Notes: generated by a model not told the origin, from the sequence alone. Shown: positions 16,897 through 26,758, numbered from the stretch's first letter. The stretch: 35,104 bases of DNA from JBLHGU01 sp047615875 (GCA_047615875.1 JBLHGU010000037.1:1-35104), one strand, 5' to 3'. A program made the numbers and translations.

Positions 16897-17154
16897 GGTC
16901 TAGCTTTAATACATGACCACGTCATTTCCAGGATCATAACTGAAGTCACCAACAGGCTAGCCAAATTATTTCGGGCTTCAAAAAGAGGTTATAGGATCGC
17001 CGAGTCGGAGCGCCATAGGCTCGAGGACCTTATACAGGCGGGGATATTCCTGAAATTCTCATCGATGGATAAAACCAGGCCTCTAATGGAAGACATCCAT
17101 TTTTCGTTGTTCGGAAAATTGATTGAGGAAAGAGACCATAAATCGAGCGTTTAA
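16897..17154 (+). other. Open frame without a good start upstream of the NTAQ1 gene
   Basis: Between the ATPase and the NTAQ1 gene an 86-codon frame is open. It ends with TAA two bases before the NTAQ1 ATG. The translation looks protein-like (YRIAESERHRLEDLIQAG, then MEDIHFSLFGKLIEERD), but the first ATG is at 17065, leaving only 29 residues. Either a non-standard start (an ATT at about 16924) is used, or this is the tail of a truncated gene. I do not recognise it. The close spacing would allow translational coupling with the next gene. Confidence 0.3.
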
Positions 17155-17156
17155 AA

Positions 17157-17708
17157 ATGGAATTAAAATTTAAATACACACCCGCTTATTGCGAGGAGAA
17201 TATCTGGCACCTGGCGAGTGATGGACGGTTTCGTGAACTCGATGCAAGGGTTGTTCTGGTCACGGGACCCGGCAGCCATCGTAAGCTTTGGTTTCAACGT
17301 TGCTGTGAGCACACCGTGCTACCCGTGTACTGGGACTATCACGTCATACTACTGGTGTGGAATGACATCTGGAAGGTCTGGGACCTCGACACCACATTGG
17401 AATTTCCCGTGGACGCACCTACTTATTTTCGCAAAACCTTTCGCGGACCCGATGAAAGCTTTAATAACACAAACGTTTTATTCAGGACAATAGACGCGAG
17501 AGAATACATCGCGACCTTTAGCTCGGACAGGTCTCATATGAGATTGCCATCGGGCGATTGGGCGGCTCCTACACCATCCTGGCCACCCATTGTGAAGGGC
17601 GAGATATCAAACCTAGTGGCGTGGCGTGAAATAGCATCAGATGGTCCCGGGGAGCTACAAACACTGGAGCAGATAATCGAATTTTGCAGTTATCCCAAAA
17701 ACAGTTAA
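17157..17708 (+). CDS. NTAQ1: Protein N-terminal glutamine amidohydrolase (NTAQ1/WDYHV family)
   Basis: In eukaryotes NTAQ1 deamidates an N-terminal glutamine to glutamate, a step of the Arg/N-degron pathway. The 183-residue protein carries all family hallmarks. YCEENIWHL holds the catalytic Cys12, the name-giving YWDYHVILL holds His62, and VWDLDTTLEFP holds Asp78; these correspond to Cys, His and Asp of the human enzyme. FSSDRSHM (121-128) and the downstream PSWPPI are also as in the animal protein. No signal peptide is seen, so it is cytosolic. Bacteria lack the arginyl-transferase route after Glu, but an Aat/Bpt-type leucyl-transferase could act on the new N-terminal Glu. The next gene is convergent, so the unit ends here. 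Confidence 0.93.
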   Translation: MELKFKYTPAYCEENIWHLASDGRFRELDARVVLVTGPGSHRKLWFQRCCEHTVLPVYWDYHVILLVWNDIWKVWDLDTTLEFPVDAPTYFRKTFRGPDESFNNTNVLFRTIDAREYIATFSSDRSHMRLPSGDWAAPTPSWPPIVKGEISNLVAWREIASDGPGELQTLEQIIEFCSYPKNS

Positions 17709-17759
17709 AAAACTCTCACCGGGTGGTCTGAGGCCCAACTATTCCGAGCTCTCTCATTA

Positions 17760-20700
17760 CTAGGGACAGGCTAGCTGTTCTGTCAAACTTTCTGTTCCTT
17801 CTGCTACCACGGCATTTCCACATATCTGGCCGGCAGTGACTGTGACATTACCGGGGTCACTGGCTTCAATACCTGGCCCTTCATTATCATGGACGTGCAG
17901 GTTATTCGCATTCAGGTCGCCGAAGAATACTCTTATACCTCCACCCGAGCAGGGTTCTGCGAGTACTGCAGGGTTTCCACTCACGTCGATAGTGAAGAAA
18001 CGGCAATCACCAGCACTTTGTCCATTGTTGGTCACCATAAAAATAGCTTCTGCGGATACCGCGTCGCTAGAGTTTCCGATCGTAACATCGCTTTCACTGA
18101 AGATTCCCCAGCCTTTATTTGAATCAATATCCAACGTCGCAAAAGACGAAGATTCCATGGTTCCTCCTTCAAGGGAGATGCCATGCCCAGAATTATTTGA
18201 AATGGATGAAGATATGAGGCTCGTTCTTAATACAGTCAGATTAAGATCACCCGTTGCCATCGCAATGCCATCGCCAATATTTCCAGCAATGCTGGCTTGC
18301 GTTAAAGAGACCGGATACGAAGCCAAAACACCCGGGCCATCGTTGTCTTCGATCATTATGTTCTGCAAACGCTGCGATGCACCAACAGTGTCATCGGAGC
18401 TATAGATATACAGGCCGCCGCCAAAAAGTTTATTCACCAATGAAATATTCGGTAAATCGTCTTCAATAGAAGCGTAGTAATAGTCTCCGGTCTGCCCGTT
18501 ATCATTGAGCAACGTTTGTTCTGTGGGCAGATGGTCTGTACTTCCGAAATTGGCTTTTCCATCACTAATGTAGATACCCCAGCCGTTATTCTCCGAGGCA
18601 TTGATCGATGCATGAAATTTGACATCGAGATTCCCGCTATCGATGTAGATACCGTCTCCCTGATTGCGCAGGAACTCACTTCGGCCAGACTCAATTCGAA
18701 CGCGATCCCGGCCCATTGCAGCGCCATTCGGTGTAGCAACCACACCACTACCCTGGTTGTCATTCGCTGTGATTCGAGAAAGCACGACGGTTGAAGCGGC
18801 TAACAACCCTGGTCCAAAATTGTTGTTCAACTCAACGCCGGACATTCGAACACCGACGCCTTTTTCTTCGGCAGCGGTACTAAAGATTCCGCCGCCTGTG
18901 CAGCCAGTTCCACCGCCGTTAAAGGAAAATCGACTGACTTCACCGAGGGCATCATCAACGATGAGATGGCCGCCCGTGAATACCCCGAAATCACAGCTGT
19001 TACTGACCGATACCGACGACAATTGCGTGATGTCTTTAAAGTCTGATGCAATATTAATTCCGTAACCACCCGCATTAGCAATCGACAAGCCTCGAATTAC
19101 CACATCAGGTGTCGCAATGGACAAACCATCAAAGTTACCTGCAGAAGAGAAATCGACGGTTAAGCCATAGGGGGCGTCAATCGTCACCGGATCGGTCAAT
19201 TCGGGTAGGGGGCTTGCCGGCAAGATAACAGCGGAGGCATCAAGATCGAATTCTATTTTCTGTGAACCCGGTTGAGCGTTTACTTCCATAATGGCTGCAC
19301 GCAGGCTGCATTCCGCCTGTTCGCCAACCGATGGGCCACCGGTATCGCACTCGCCATCTCCTGGCACCATATCTTGGGTATCAGTGGTGACATTGACCCT
19401 GGCAGGAACGCGGCAGACATCCTGCTTCTGTTCAGCAATGAAATACGACAATCGCACCAAAGACGGCTGGTCGGGCAGGCGTGCGCCGATTGATACTCGA
19501 CCCATCCTGTCGATAGCCACCAGGCGGCCGTCGAAAGAATTAGTGCCCATATTAAATTCTGCCTGCGTTACGCTGCGCACGTCTCCAGGCGCAATCTCGA
19601 CTTCATAGCCTGGTTTCATTATCCGGGCCAGAGTTCCGTCCCGCCAGATCGCCCAAATGCTTCTATTGCTTCCCGCACGGCCCTCAAATGCAAGATCACA
19701 AAACTCTCCGAGAGAAAAGCCTTCTATGAATTTCGGTACGAAGTCTTCTTCGTCTCCGACGGCAAGTGGTGCCAGGTCGGTCAATGATTCAAATTCACCG
19801 CCTTCACGCCTGACAAAAATATCATCCTGAAATCGGCCGTTGCTTATATGATTACCGACAAAATATATCTCATTGGTGCTTTCACAAACGTTTGCCCGGG
19901 TAACAGAATTCAACTGCTTACCCTCAACCATCTGGTTGTGTGGAATCAACTCACCGGGATCGCCAGGCGATGCCGTGATATCGACAAATTGTATGCCTTC
20001 AGATACCCGTACCGCGAAACGACTACTTGAAGCGGAATCCAAAGACACGGCACCATTGATATTACAATCAAGGTCCAAACTGGATGTGGACGCAAAACAG
20101 CGAAAGGTATTAATGGCACCGCCAACGAGGCGTCCCATAATCTTCGTCGATTCACCGTCGATTCCTGCAATAACACCTACTTCAGCGCTAAACCCGACAA
20201 TCTGATCGATCCTTCCCCAGTTTCCAGGGCTATTCGTCATCGGGATTGGCGAGCCCTCTTGCAATAGCTTCGTGAAGTTATTGCCTTCGCCCAGCGTGCC
20301 GTAGCTCGCGTTAGTGGTTCGACCCAGGATATCCCCGCAATCCCCGAGTGTGAATTTGGAGAAGGCATTCACCTGAGCCCCATCGATGATTACGGGATAA
20401 TTTGTTACAAGCGATACTCCCTTCGACTGTATATCTGGAATACGTGCAAGAAAATTGTTCGATGTAATCAAATCTTCTTCTCTAAAATTAGCCTCGACGA
20501 CGACACGCTCGGCAACGCCACAGCGACTTGATAAAGGTGCAACGGCAAATCTTTGCGGTTTAAGAGCGCTTGGCTCTCCACCATGCGGTTGATATGAATC
20601 ACCTTCAGTCATTAAAGAAACGATGCTGCCATCCACGTTAGCACTGAATAAGGTGAGATTATCATCCGCATCATCTGTCAGAAATATGATATTGCCATCA

Positions 20701-20930
20701 GAAATTGGCGCAGCGTTAAAAACCAAATTGCCAAAAATCGGGTCGATGGGTGAGTAGATAAAAGTGGGCTCAATGTCGCAAATTTTTGCGCCGACAGGGT
20801 CGTTATCATTATTATCATTGTTGTCGCCAGAGTCAGTATTGTCGACACTACCATCACCGGTATCGCTACTTTCTCCACCCCCGCAGGAAACCAATAGCAA
20901 GATAGTAAAACTGGCGATAAGAAATTTCAT
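17760..20930 (-). CDS. Large CSLREX-domain lipoprotein with beta-helix-like repeats
   Basis: A 1056-residue exported protein. The signal peptide ends in a lipobox LLVSC (Cys16), and a low-complexity Asp/Asn/Ser/Gly linker follows (residues 17-47). Residues ~50-510 look like repeated beta-rich segments with phrases such as FLTDDADDNLTLFSANVDG. Around 525-555 is a CSLREX domain (PGDGECD...ECSLRAAIMEVNA). The rest consists of short repeats typical of a right-handed parallel beta helix (VVIRGLSIANAGGYGINI, NDNQGSGVVATP, IEDNDGPGVLAS, NLHVHDNEGPGIEASDPG). It ends CGNAVV...LACP without an anchor beyond the lipid. Probable role: outer-membrane or surface adhesin, or matrix protein; no enzymatic residues were identified. 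Confidence 0.85.
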   Translation of the reverse strand: MKFLIASFTILLLVSCGGGESSDTGDGSVDNTDSGDNNDNNDNDPVGAKICDIEPTFIYSPIDPIFGNLVFNAAPISDGNIIFLTDDADDNLTLFSANVDGSIVSLMTEGDSYQPHGGEPSALKPQRFAVAPLSSRCGVAERVVVEANFREEDLITSNNFLARIPDIQSKGVSLVTNYPVIIDGAQVNAFSKFTLGDCGDILGRTTNASYGTLGEGNNFTKLLQEGSPIPMTNSPGNWGRIDQIVGFSAEVGVIAGIDGESTKIMGRLVGGAINTFRCFASTSSLDLDCNINGAVSLDSASSSRFAVRVSEGIQFVDITASPGDPGELIPHNQMVEGKQLNSVTRANVCESTNEIYFVGNHISNGRFQDDIFVRREGGEFESLTDLAPLAVGDEEDFVPKFIEGFSLGEFCDLAFEGRAGSNRSIWAIWRDGTLARIMKPGYEVEIAPGDVRSVTQAEFNMGTNSFDGRLVAIDRMGRVSIGARLPDQPSLVRLSYFIAEQKQDVCRVPARVNVTTDTQDMVPGDGECDTGGPSVGEQAECSLRAAIMEVNAQPGSQKIEFDLDASAVILPASPLPELTDPVTIDAPYGLTVDFSSAGNFDGLSIATPDVVIRGLSIANAGGYGINIASDFKDITQLSSVSVSNSCDFGVFTGGHLIVDDALGEVSRFSFNGGGTGCTGGGIFSTAAEEKGVGVRMSGVELNNNFGPGLLAASTVVLSRITANDNQGSGVVATPNGAAMGRDRVRIESGRSEFLRNQGDGIYIDSGNLDVKFHASINASENNGWGIYISDGKANFGSTDHLPTEQTLLNDNGQTGDYYYASIEDDLPNISLVNKLFGGGLYIYSSDDTVGASQRLQNIMIEDNDGPGVLASYPVSLTQASIAGNIGDGIAMATGDLNLTVLRTSLISSSISNNSGHGISLEGGTMESSSFATLDIDSNKGWGIFSESDVTIGNSSDAVSAEAIFMVTNNGQSAGDCRFFTIDVSGNPAVLAEPCSGGGIRVFFGDLNANNLHVHDNEGPGIEASDPGNVTVTAGQICGNAVVAEGTESLTEQLACP

Positions 20931-21370
20931 TGTGGCAATCTCAACTCACTCTAAGAAAGTCACTATAAAGGGAATTTACTAATTTTTTGTATATTTCGCA
21001 CTGCGAAAGGATTCACTTTTCCGCAAATCCGCTCCTTGGCTATATGTTAGAGACCATAACAAGACAACATTTTGAACGTTACTTGATCATCAAAACCAAC
21101 CAGGATATTCCACATTATTTGTGTCGAGAATTCGGTCCGGCAGTGCTTAGAGAGATAGCCAGTAGGTTTGTGTGCAATATATCTCGAGTGTCAGTAAAAC
21201 TGATAATAAACTCGAACTTGTACTTGATAAAAAATCAAGTATTCAAGATGCTGTAAATAAGTTAAATCTTCGATTGCCCCTCCCTGGTTTCCTTGAGTTT
21301 TGTTGAAAGAGGATATCCGTCCTTAATATTTTGAGAATACCGAAGCAGGCTTCCTCCAATATAATTGAAC
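20931..21370. other. Intergenic region between the two lipoprotein genes, with a doubtful ORF
   Basis: About 440 bp. A plus-strand frame from an ATG at 21044 to 21256 would encode 70 residues (METITRQHFERYL-like start MLETITRQHF, then REFGPAVLREIASRFV). The composition is plausible but there is no clear ribosome-binding site and I recognise no family. The minus-strand promoter of the CSLREX gene should lie near 20940-21000 but no convincing boxes are visible. Confidence 0.3.
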
Positions 21371-24300
21371 TTACTGAATTCTGATCGAGAATGCCCCACC
21401 GTTGTTCAAGCTAAAACTCGCCTGATCGTCAACTGAACCAGTGAAGGTAATCTCTAAGGTATTTGAGTCGACAAATTCTGCTGTTAACTGTGAATTGAAC
21501 GAGGAACTAAAACTGTATCCACCCATAGAAGGGTTTAACTGAGTGGGTGGCAGGTATATATGAAAGGTTTCGCCTGAGTTGACTTCGAGTTCGTCACCCT
21601 GTGCGTTAATTTTGTAAACTACAGTCCCCAGGTCCAAGGTGGTAAATATCCAGCTTTTGTCGGTCGGTAGGCCATCCTGAACATATGAAAAATCGACACG
21701 ATAGGTCGTATTGTAGTCCAGCCGATCCAATGGAAACAGGGAGAACTGATGCGAGCTAAAAAGGCTGTTTGGATCGGTGGACTGCGTTAGGATTCTTATG
21801 TTGGTGAGCTGTTCGCCGCTATTAATATTAAATAACTCAAACGATATGAGATCAACCTGCATAACGCTAGTGGTGTTGAATTCAGCTGATATGGGATAAC
21901 CGGAAGCAGAGTAGTCAGGCAGAGGATCTGGAGACTCCTCGTAAAATACCGGTTGCACATTACTGGCATTGTTTCCAGGCCAGATCACCAGATCAGGATT
22001 ACTACCGGTGAAATAATCGCGCGCAGATTCGTAAACCGAGGCCTCAATTTTTAGTGCAGGATCACATAAGTTGTAATAGGAGCCAAAGCCGGTGAAATCT
22101 TCTCTACTACAGAGTTCACCGAGCTTGCTGTTGGCGTTGTTACCGACAAATGACTGATTTAGTCCTCCCGTGGAATCTTTAAAGAATCCAAATCCAATTT
22201 CATCCGCATCGTTACGCAAAAGACCAAAGCGGTGATAGATAGCACTCATCAAATTATTCAGAGATTTCTGTTCGGTTTCATCATACGAAATGACTTCTCC
22301 AACCGAAAAATATCCAGCATAGCCCGCTACCCTGGCGCGATCATTGGGTGATGTACCGGTAAAGCCGCTGTCTGAGGCGTTCTGACCGTGTCCCGAGATA
22401 TCATTAGTAACCTGGTATTGGCTGTGGTTCAAAGCTGCGGTTTCGAGTTGGGCATTACGCTTATAGCTGTTCAGATTCGCCTCAAGGCGAATATTATTCA
22501 TATACAAATAATCTTCGCGCATAGGTGTGCTGGAAACTGTGGTGGAGCCTTCGCTTTCGCCGGCGGAATTTGATGCGGTAACAGTAAAATAATAGGTTTC
22601 GTAGTTATTCAATCCGCTCACGAAAATGATAGAAGTAATGATATCGGAAATTACCTGGTTGTCGTTTAGCAAAATGTAGTTGGTTGGATTGACACTTGCG
22701 TCCGATGCGAGGTAAACCGTATAACTGCTAGCGCCATCGACCGCATCCCAGGACAGTTCAACCGCACCGTCCGCTGGACTCGCCGATGTATTGTCGGGTG
22801 CCGAGACTGATAGAGGGGTGATAGTGGTAGCGGAGCGTTCCTCCGAAAGCAGGCTTTCTTCGCCTTGATTATTGGCGGCGATCCGATAGTAGTAAGTCTG
22901 CGCAATGGCCAAACCTTCATGTCGGTATAAGCCCGATGTGATTGCAGGGATAGCCTGGCCATTTTGCTTATCAACCCCGCTTTCAACTCCCCAATAAAGC
23001 GTATATGACTCGGCACTAATGACAGGATCCCATGTGAGCGTGATCTCGCCATCCCCAGCGGTTGCCATGAAGTTGCCCGGCGTTGTCGGCAGGCTCATTA
23101 TGGTGAATGTAACGGTCGCAGTATTGGAGTCATTGTTGCCGTCGTTCACATTAAATGTGAATGTGTCCTGCCCTGCAGCATTGGAAGACGCCGTATAACT
23201 GAATGTTCCGCTCATCGCATTGGTGATTTGTACCTGACCTTGACCGGGAGAACTGATCACTGTGTAAACCAGGTTATCACCCTCGATATCACTAGCAGAC
23301 AAGCCGCCAGTAAAGGTTATTTCAGCATTAATATCGAAGATGGCGTCAAAGGCAGCAGGCTGATCATTCACGGGTTCGATCTGAACGACCGTGGTGGCAG
23401 TATTGGAGTTAATCATTCCGTCACTGGCTGCAAAGCTGAATTGATCTGATCCTGACTGGTTGGGGTCCGGTGTGTAGGTATAGGCTCCAGTCAGGTGATC
23501 GTCGATTCGCAGACTGCCCCTTGCGGGTGGCGAGACAATGGAAAACGTGAGTGGATCGTCCTCGGGATCCTGTGCTTGTAATACACCGCTTGCGGCAACA
23601 TCTTCGGTTGCATTCAAGCTCCCACCAGAGACTATGGGTGCCTGATTCTGCAATTCAATTTGTATGCTAACGATCGCAATGTTGGATTCGAACTGACCAT
23701 CGCTGGCAATGTAGCCAAACTGCACAGTCCCCTGACCCGAAGGGATATAGGTGAAAGTACCATTTTCTGAATCTGTAATTTGAACCTGGCCGTTTGTCGG
23801 TGACGTCACGATTGAGTAAGTTAAATTGTCAGCATTCTCATCGGTTGCCTCCAATGAGCCGTCGAGCGCCATATCACTGGTAATTGAATAGTTCGCGTCA
23901 CTCGCTTGAGGCGCAATGTTGGTGCCTTCCAACTGTTGCAGACTCGCGGTAAAATGCTCGATTGCAGTTGTCGCGTCAATCAGAATGGAGTGCGCTAAGA
24001 GATCGTTTTCCACAAGCGCCTTCAAGGTCGTCTCAAAAGTCAGGTCGTCAATTATATCCAGCCGAATATCCTGATCGAAAAACTGTTGCCGTGTCTGAGC
24101 GTTGATCACGATCCCGTTACTGGCGTTGGCATCTTCATCAAGGGTTTGTAGAAACCGGACAGTATTTATCACCTGGGGATTGTCCAGGCTTTGGGTTTGT
24201 GCCAGTTGCAGGGGGGTAATAACGTCCGCACCGAGCGTTTGGCCCAGAACGGTATTAGCGATGAAAAACGTGATGCTTTCGCCGCTACGGTATTGAAACT

Positions 24301-24520
24301 CCCCACCGTTTTGAGTGAGACCCGAAAGGCTAAGTGTCGAGTATCCCAGGCCATCCACCGCAGAATCCCAAAATACCCCAGTCAGAATTGGGTCTTCCAG
24401 TGGTTCGCTATTATCAGCCTGATCTGTCTCGGAATTTCCGCAACCAGACAAGACCAGCAATAGTAGACAAAGCAGGCTGTTATTAGCGGCTCTTTTTCTA
24501 GATCCTGAATTACAGGCCAT
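21371..24520 (-). CDS. Multidomain lipoprotein: tandem Ig-like repeats, FnIII and CAP domain
   Basis: A 1049-residue exported lipoprotein: signal peptide with lipobox LVLSGC (Cys27) and an acidic linker. Residues ~45-195 form an unrecognised helical/beta domain. Three cadherin/tandem-type Ig-like repeats follow at ~203-290, 292-385 and 386-476 (each with a DNLTYSIV / DPLTFSIV / DNLVYTVI motif and GxFTYxP). Two fibronectin type III domains follow at ~478-568 and ~572-667. A CAP/SCP domain spans ~668-830 (NHSQYQ, SGHGQN, NDRARVAGYAGYFSVGEVIS, AIYHRFGLL), retaining His and Glu of the CAP cavity. The C-terminal ~180 residues look like an SbsA-type Ig-like domain. Probable surface adhesin. It lies next to another lipoprotein of almost equal length but shares no obvious domains with it. 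Confidence 0.87.
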   Translation of the reverse strand: MACNSGSRKRAANNSLLCLLLLVLSGCGNSETDQADNSEPLEDPILTGVFWDSAVDGLGYSTLSLSGLTQNGGEFQYRSGESITFFIANTVLGQTLGADVITPLQLAQTQSLDNPQVINTVRFLQTLDEDANASNGIVINAQTRQQFFDQDIRLDIIDDLTFETTLKALVENDLLAHSILIDATTAIEHFTASLQQLEGTNIAPQASDANYSITSDMALDGSLEATDENADNLTYSIVTSPTNGQVQITDSENGTFTYIPSGQGTVQFGYIASDGQFESNIAIVSIQIELQNQAPIVSGGSLNATEDVAASGVLQAQDPEDDPLTFSIVSPPARGSLRIDDHLTGAYTYTPDPNQSGSDQFSFAASDGMINSNTATTVVQIEPVNDQPAAFDAIFDINAEITFTGGLSASDIEGDNLVYTVISSPGQGQVQITNAMSGTFSYTASSNAAGQDTFTFNVNDGNNDSNTATVTFTIMSLPTTPGNFMATAGDGEITLTWDPVISAESYTLYWGVESGVDKQNGQAIPAITSGLYRHEGLAIAQTYYYRIAANNQGEESLLSEERSATTITPLSVSAPDNTSASPADGAVELSWDAVDGASSYTVYLASDASVNPTNYILLNDNQVISDIITSIIFVSGLNNYETYYFTVTASNSAGESEGSTTVSSTPMREDYLYMNNIRLEANLNSYKRNAQLETAALNHSQYQVTNDISGHGQNASDSGFTGTSPNDRARVAGYAGYFSVGEVISYDETEQKSLNNLMSAIYHRFGLLRNDADEIGFGFFKDSTGGLNQSFVGNNANSKLGELCSREDFTGFGSYYNLCDPALKIEASVYESARDYFTGSNPDLVIWPGNNASNVQPVFYEESPDPLPDYSASGYPISAEFNTTSVMQVDLISFELFNINSGEQLTNIRILTQSTDPNSLFSSHQFSLFPLDRLDYNTTYRVDFSYVQDGLPTDKSWIFTTLDLGTVVYKINAQGDELEVNSGETFHIYLPPTQLNPSMGGYSFSSSFNSQLTAEFVDSNTLEITFTGSVDDQASFSLNNGGAFSIRIQ

Positions 24521-25006
24521 TTATAAGCCTCCCAGACAAATAAACTTTTCGATTATAGCGAGATTAAACAGCCATATCGTTTAAAAACCACTCTAACTAC
24601 TTCTCCGTTCCAAATCTTGAGTGAAGTGGGCTAATTCACCCTATGAAAATCGGCTTAATAAAGATCATCCGTTTTTCTCAAACACCCCCCTGGATAGAGC
24701 GATTAATTTCGCGATAAGCTCGATCAGTAGCATCGACCAGGCCAAAAAGCCCGCGGATCATACCAGTGAATTCTACAGGTCCAACTGGCACATCCGCAGC
24801 TTTCAACTCTGCTGCATATTCAAAAGGCTTGAGGAGCATCAGACTATTCGTAAGCGCGTTATCAGGACGCAAAATTAATGTGTCCAATTAAGAGTCGATT
24901 GTTGATTTAGCCCTTTATCTTGCGAGCTAACTGCCAGTATCGAGCCCTCGGTTCGCATTTCAACTTTATCGCCTTATACCCTTAATGACTCGGTGGAGGT
25001 TTTGAC
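24521..25006. other. Gene-poor spacer with a doubtful minus-strand frame
   Basis: About 485 bp. A minus-strand frame 24678-24887 starts with TTG and encodes 69 residues (ELKAADVPVGPVEFTGMIRG, then LVDATDRAYREINRS). Its composition is coding-like, but there is no ribosome-binding site, no homolog that I recognise, and it may be a gene fragment. The plus-strand frame 24621-24878 is its mirror. Nothing else is supported. Confidence 0.25.
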
Positions 25007-25462
25007 TCAGTTAGTTTCAGACCACTTCAGATTATTTTTTTTCGACTTGAGACGATTGATAATGTTTACGTACTCAGGGTAGTCCTCAATATGTATTTCT
25101 ATCGTCCCATGGCAAATATCAGTGTATGAGCCTTTGTGTTTTAGAGAATTGGTTAAGCTAGCAAAGACAATATACTGGTACCCCGGGTTAAAATAAATTC
25201 CACAACTAGCAGTATAAGGGGTGGTGTATATCTCAAAATACTCTGGGGCTTTAGATTTATAGGACTCTTCGATTCTGAACTTTGCGGTCACAATACCAGA
25301 CTCACTGTCCTGTTTAGATGAAATAACCCAACCTAAAAATATGTGCTCAGACATTTCGTATAGCTGATCAAATGTATATTGGCAATCGCAAGCTATAGTG
25401 TTGCTTGAACTAAAAACTAGTACTAGGAGAATTGGCAGCCGCTTTGACAAAATTGTAATCAT
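25007..25462 (-). CDS. Secreted NTR/TIMP-like protein
   Basis: A 151-residue protein with a signal peptide (LSKRLPILLVLVFSSSNTIA) predicted to be cut just before CDC. The mature chain would start Cys-Asp-Cys, followed by YTFDQLYEMSEHIFLGWVIS, KFRIEESYK, SCGIYFNPGYQYIVFAS and a later Cys (DICHGT). This is the layout of bacterial netrin/TIMP-like domains: an N-terminal CxC, an OB-like beta barrel, then a Cys after the 'YTA' segment. In animal TIMPs the free N-terminal Cys chelates the metalloprotease zinc. The Met at 25462 is preferred because it directly precedes the signal peptide; the frame opens 13 codons earlier. It appears monocistronic. The function is inferred by fold only. Confidence 0.7.
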   Translation of the reverse strand: MITILSKRLPILLVLVFSSSNTIACDCQYTFDQLYEMSEHIFLGWVISSKQDSESGIVTAKFRIEESYKSKAPEYFEIYTTPYTASCGIYFNPGYQYIVFASLTNSLKHKGSYTDICHGTIEIHIEDYPEYVNIINRLKSKKNNLKWSETN

Positions 25463-25501
25463 GATTTTTTGCAGATGGTTTCCGATTAATCTTATCATCA
25501 A

Positions 25502-25787
25502 TTTTTAGCTTAGGCTGACGGTCACTACGCGGGGGTAGTCCTGGATAACACCTTGACCGCAGTAATACATTACGCCCAAGCCGCATAGAGCAAGGGCAGA
25601 CCCCGAATCGGCTAAAGGCTTAAATACCGCCCTGTCCAAATAAAATAACCGAACTGTTGAGAAACTATTCAGGGGCCGGATTTCGTCATCCTTGGCGACA
25701 GTCGAGTAGATGATTACAGATTCAATTAACCGATAACAAAGGCAGGTTCTGTTTAGTTTGTAGGAATTGGATTACAGAGGTGTCAAT
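25502..25787. other. AT-rich spacer, nothing recognised
   Basis: About 285 bp upstream of the NTR-like gene and downstream of the decayed gene. No open frame of note, no repeat and no RNA-like element was recognised. It must contain the promoter of the NTR-like gene, which I could not place. Confidence 0.4.
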
Positions 25788-26758
25788 TCAATAAGACCTA
25801 GTCCCAATAATACTAGATAAATTACTCATGTTGGTTTTATCAATTGCGGCCACTTTTTCCGTTCCAGTTGTTGGAGAGGGTTTGGCATCGTTCAAGATGA
25901 ACTTACGTTTAACTTTGTTCGAGGTCGTTTCGACCATAGGGTAGGGAACGGATAATTCAACCTCTTTACGGTACTTTAGAACAAGTGTGAAGCCACGAAT
26001 AATATCAATCGGTTGTAAATGGTTGCTTATTCTTTAGCCGGTAAAACCCACCGAAAATACATTAATATTCTATTAAGTTGGATTGATTTTCTAGTTTGAG
26101 ACATTCGCAAGATTATCAAAATTATAAAGGATGGATTAGGGAAACTACTTTTCATTTGAATTCGAACTGAAAAAAGATCATCGAACCTATAAGTGAGTCT
26201 ATTTGATAGAATTTTTGCATTGGTTGAAAATTGAACTTTCTTACCAGGTTCTATCCCTTTAGCTTCGATAAATACCAACCCTTTTTCATCTACCATAAGT
26301 AAAGTCGTTAACTTTCGCAGATATATTATATTCACATTAAAAGGGATTGAATGTCGATTTCCGAAAAATCCTTTTCCCAGATTTGCACAATGCATCACCA
26401 ACATATTATTCGAACCTAGGAGTGAACTTCTTGCGGTACTTTTGAAACTCATTTTCCCAAAAATGAATCAATTACAATTTCACTTACACCGCGAGCAAGT
26501 AAAACTTTGTTTATTGCCACAATCCCATCGTCAAAAATTGTAACGGGCTTTATTAATAATGGAGTATTGGAAGTATAAGGTTCTGATTGAATTGATACAT
26601 CTAACGCAGAATGGGGGATACCTATGATTTGAGGACTCGTCTAATACTATCCAGAGAAGCCCTGGATAAAATGTTTTAGTAATTTCCGAGTATTTTATCG
26701 AATGACTATTGTCGCCAGTTAACATTACAAATAGCCATAAACAAAAGGTAAAAAAAAC
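25788..26758 (-). pseudogene. Frameshifted relic of an unknown gene or gene pair
   Basis: Protein-like reading continues from about 26758 down to a TGA at 25788-25790, but changes frame. Part 1 starts with a signal-like FTFCLWLFVMLTGDNSHS and reads to WIVLDES at about 26640. The sense then moves to another frame (PHSALDVSIQSEP, then LLIKPVTIFDDGIVAINKVL), ending in FLGK and TGA at 26451-26453. That stop overlaps an ATG (MSFKSTARSS) by ATGA, and this third part reads to 26027. Sense then resumes in a further frame (LVLKYRKEVELSVPYPMVET) to 25788. I do not recognise a family. The minimum claim is that at least two frame changes separate coding-like segments; two coupled genes with one lesion each would also fit. 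Confidence 0.45.

Noticed and set aside
17709..17759. Possible bidirectional terminator between NTAQ1 and the CSLREX gene.
   Set aside because: Only a 4-bp stem (CACC/GGTG) without a T-run could be found.
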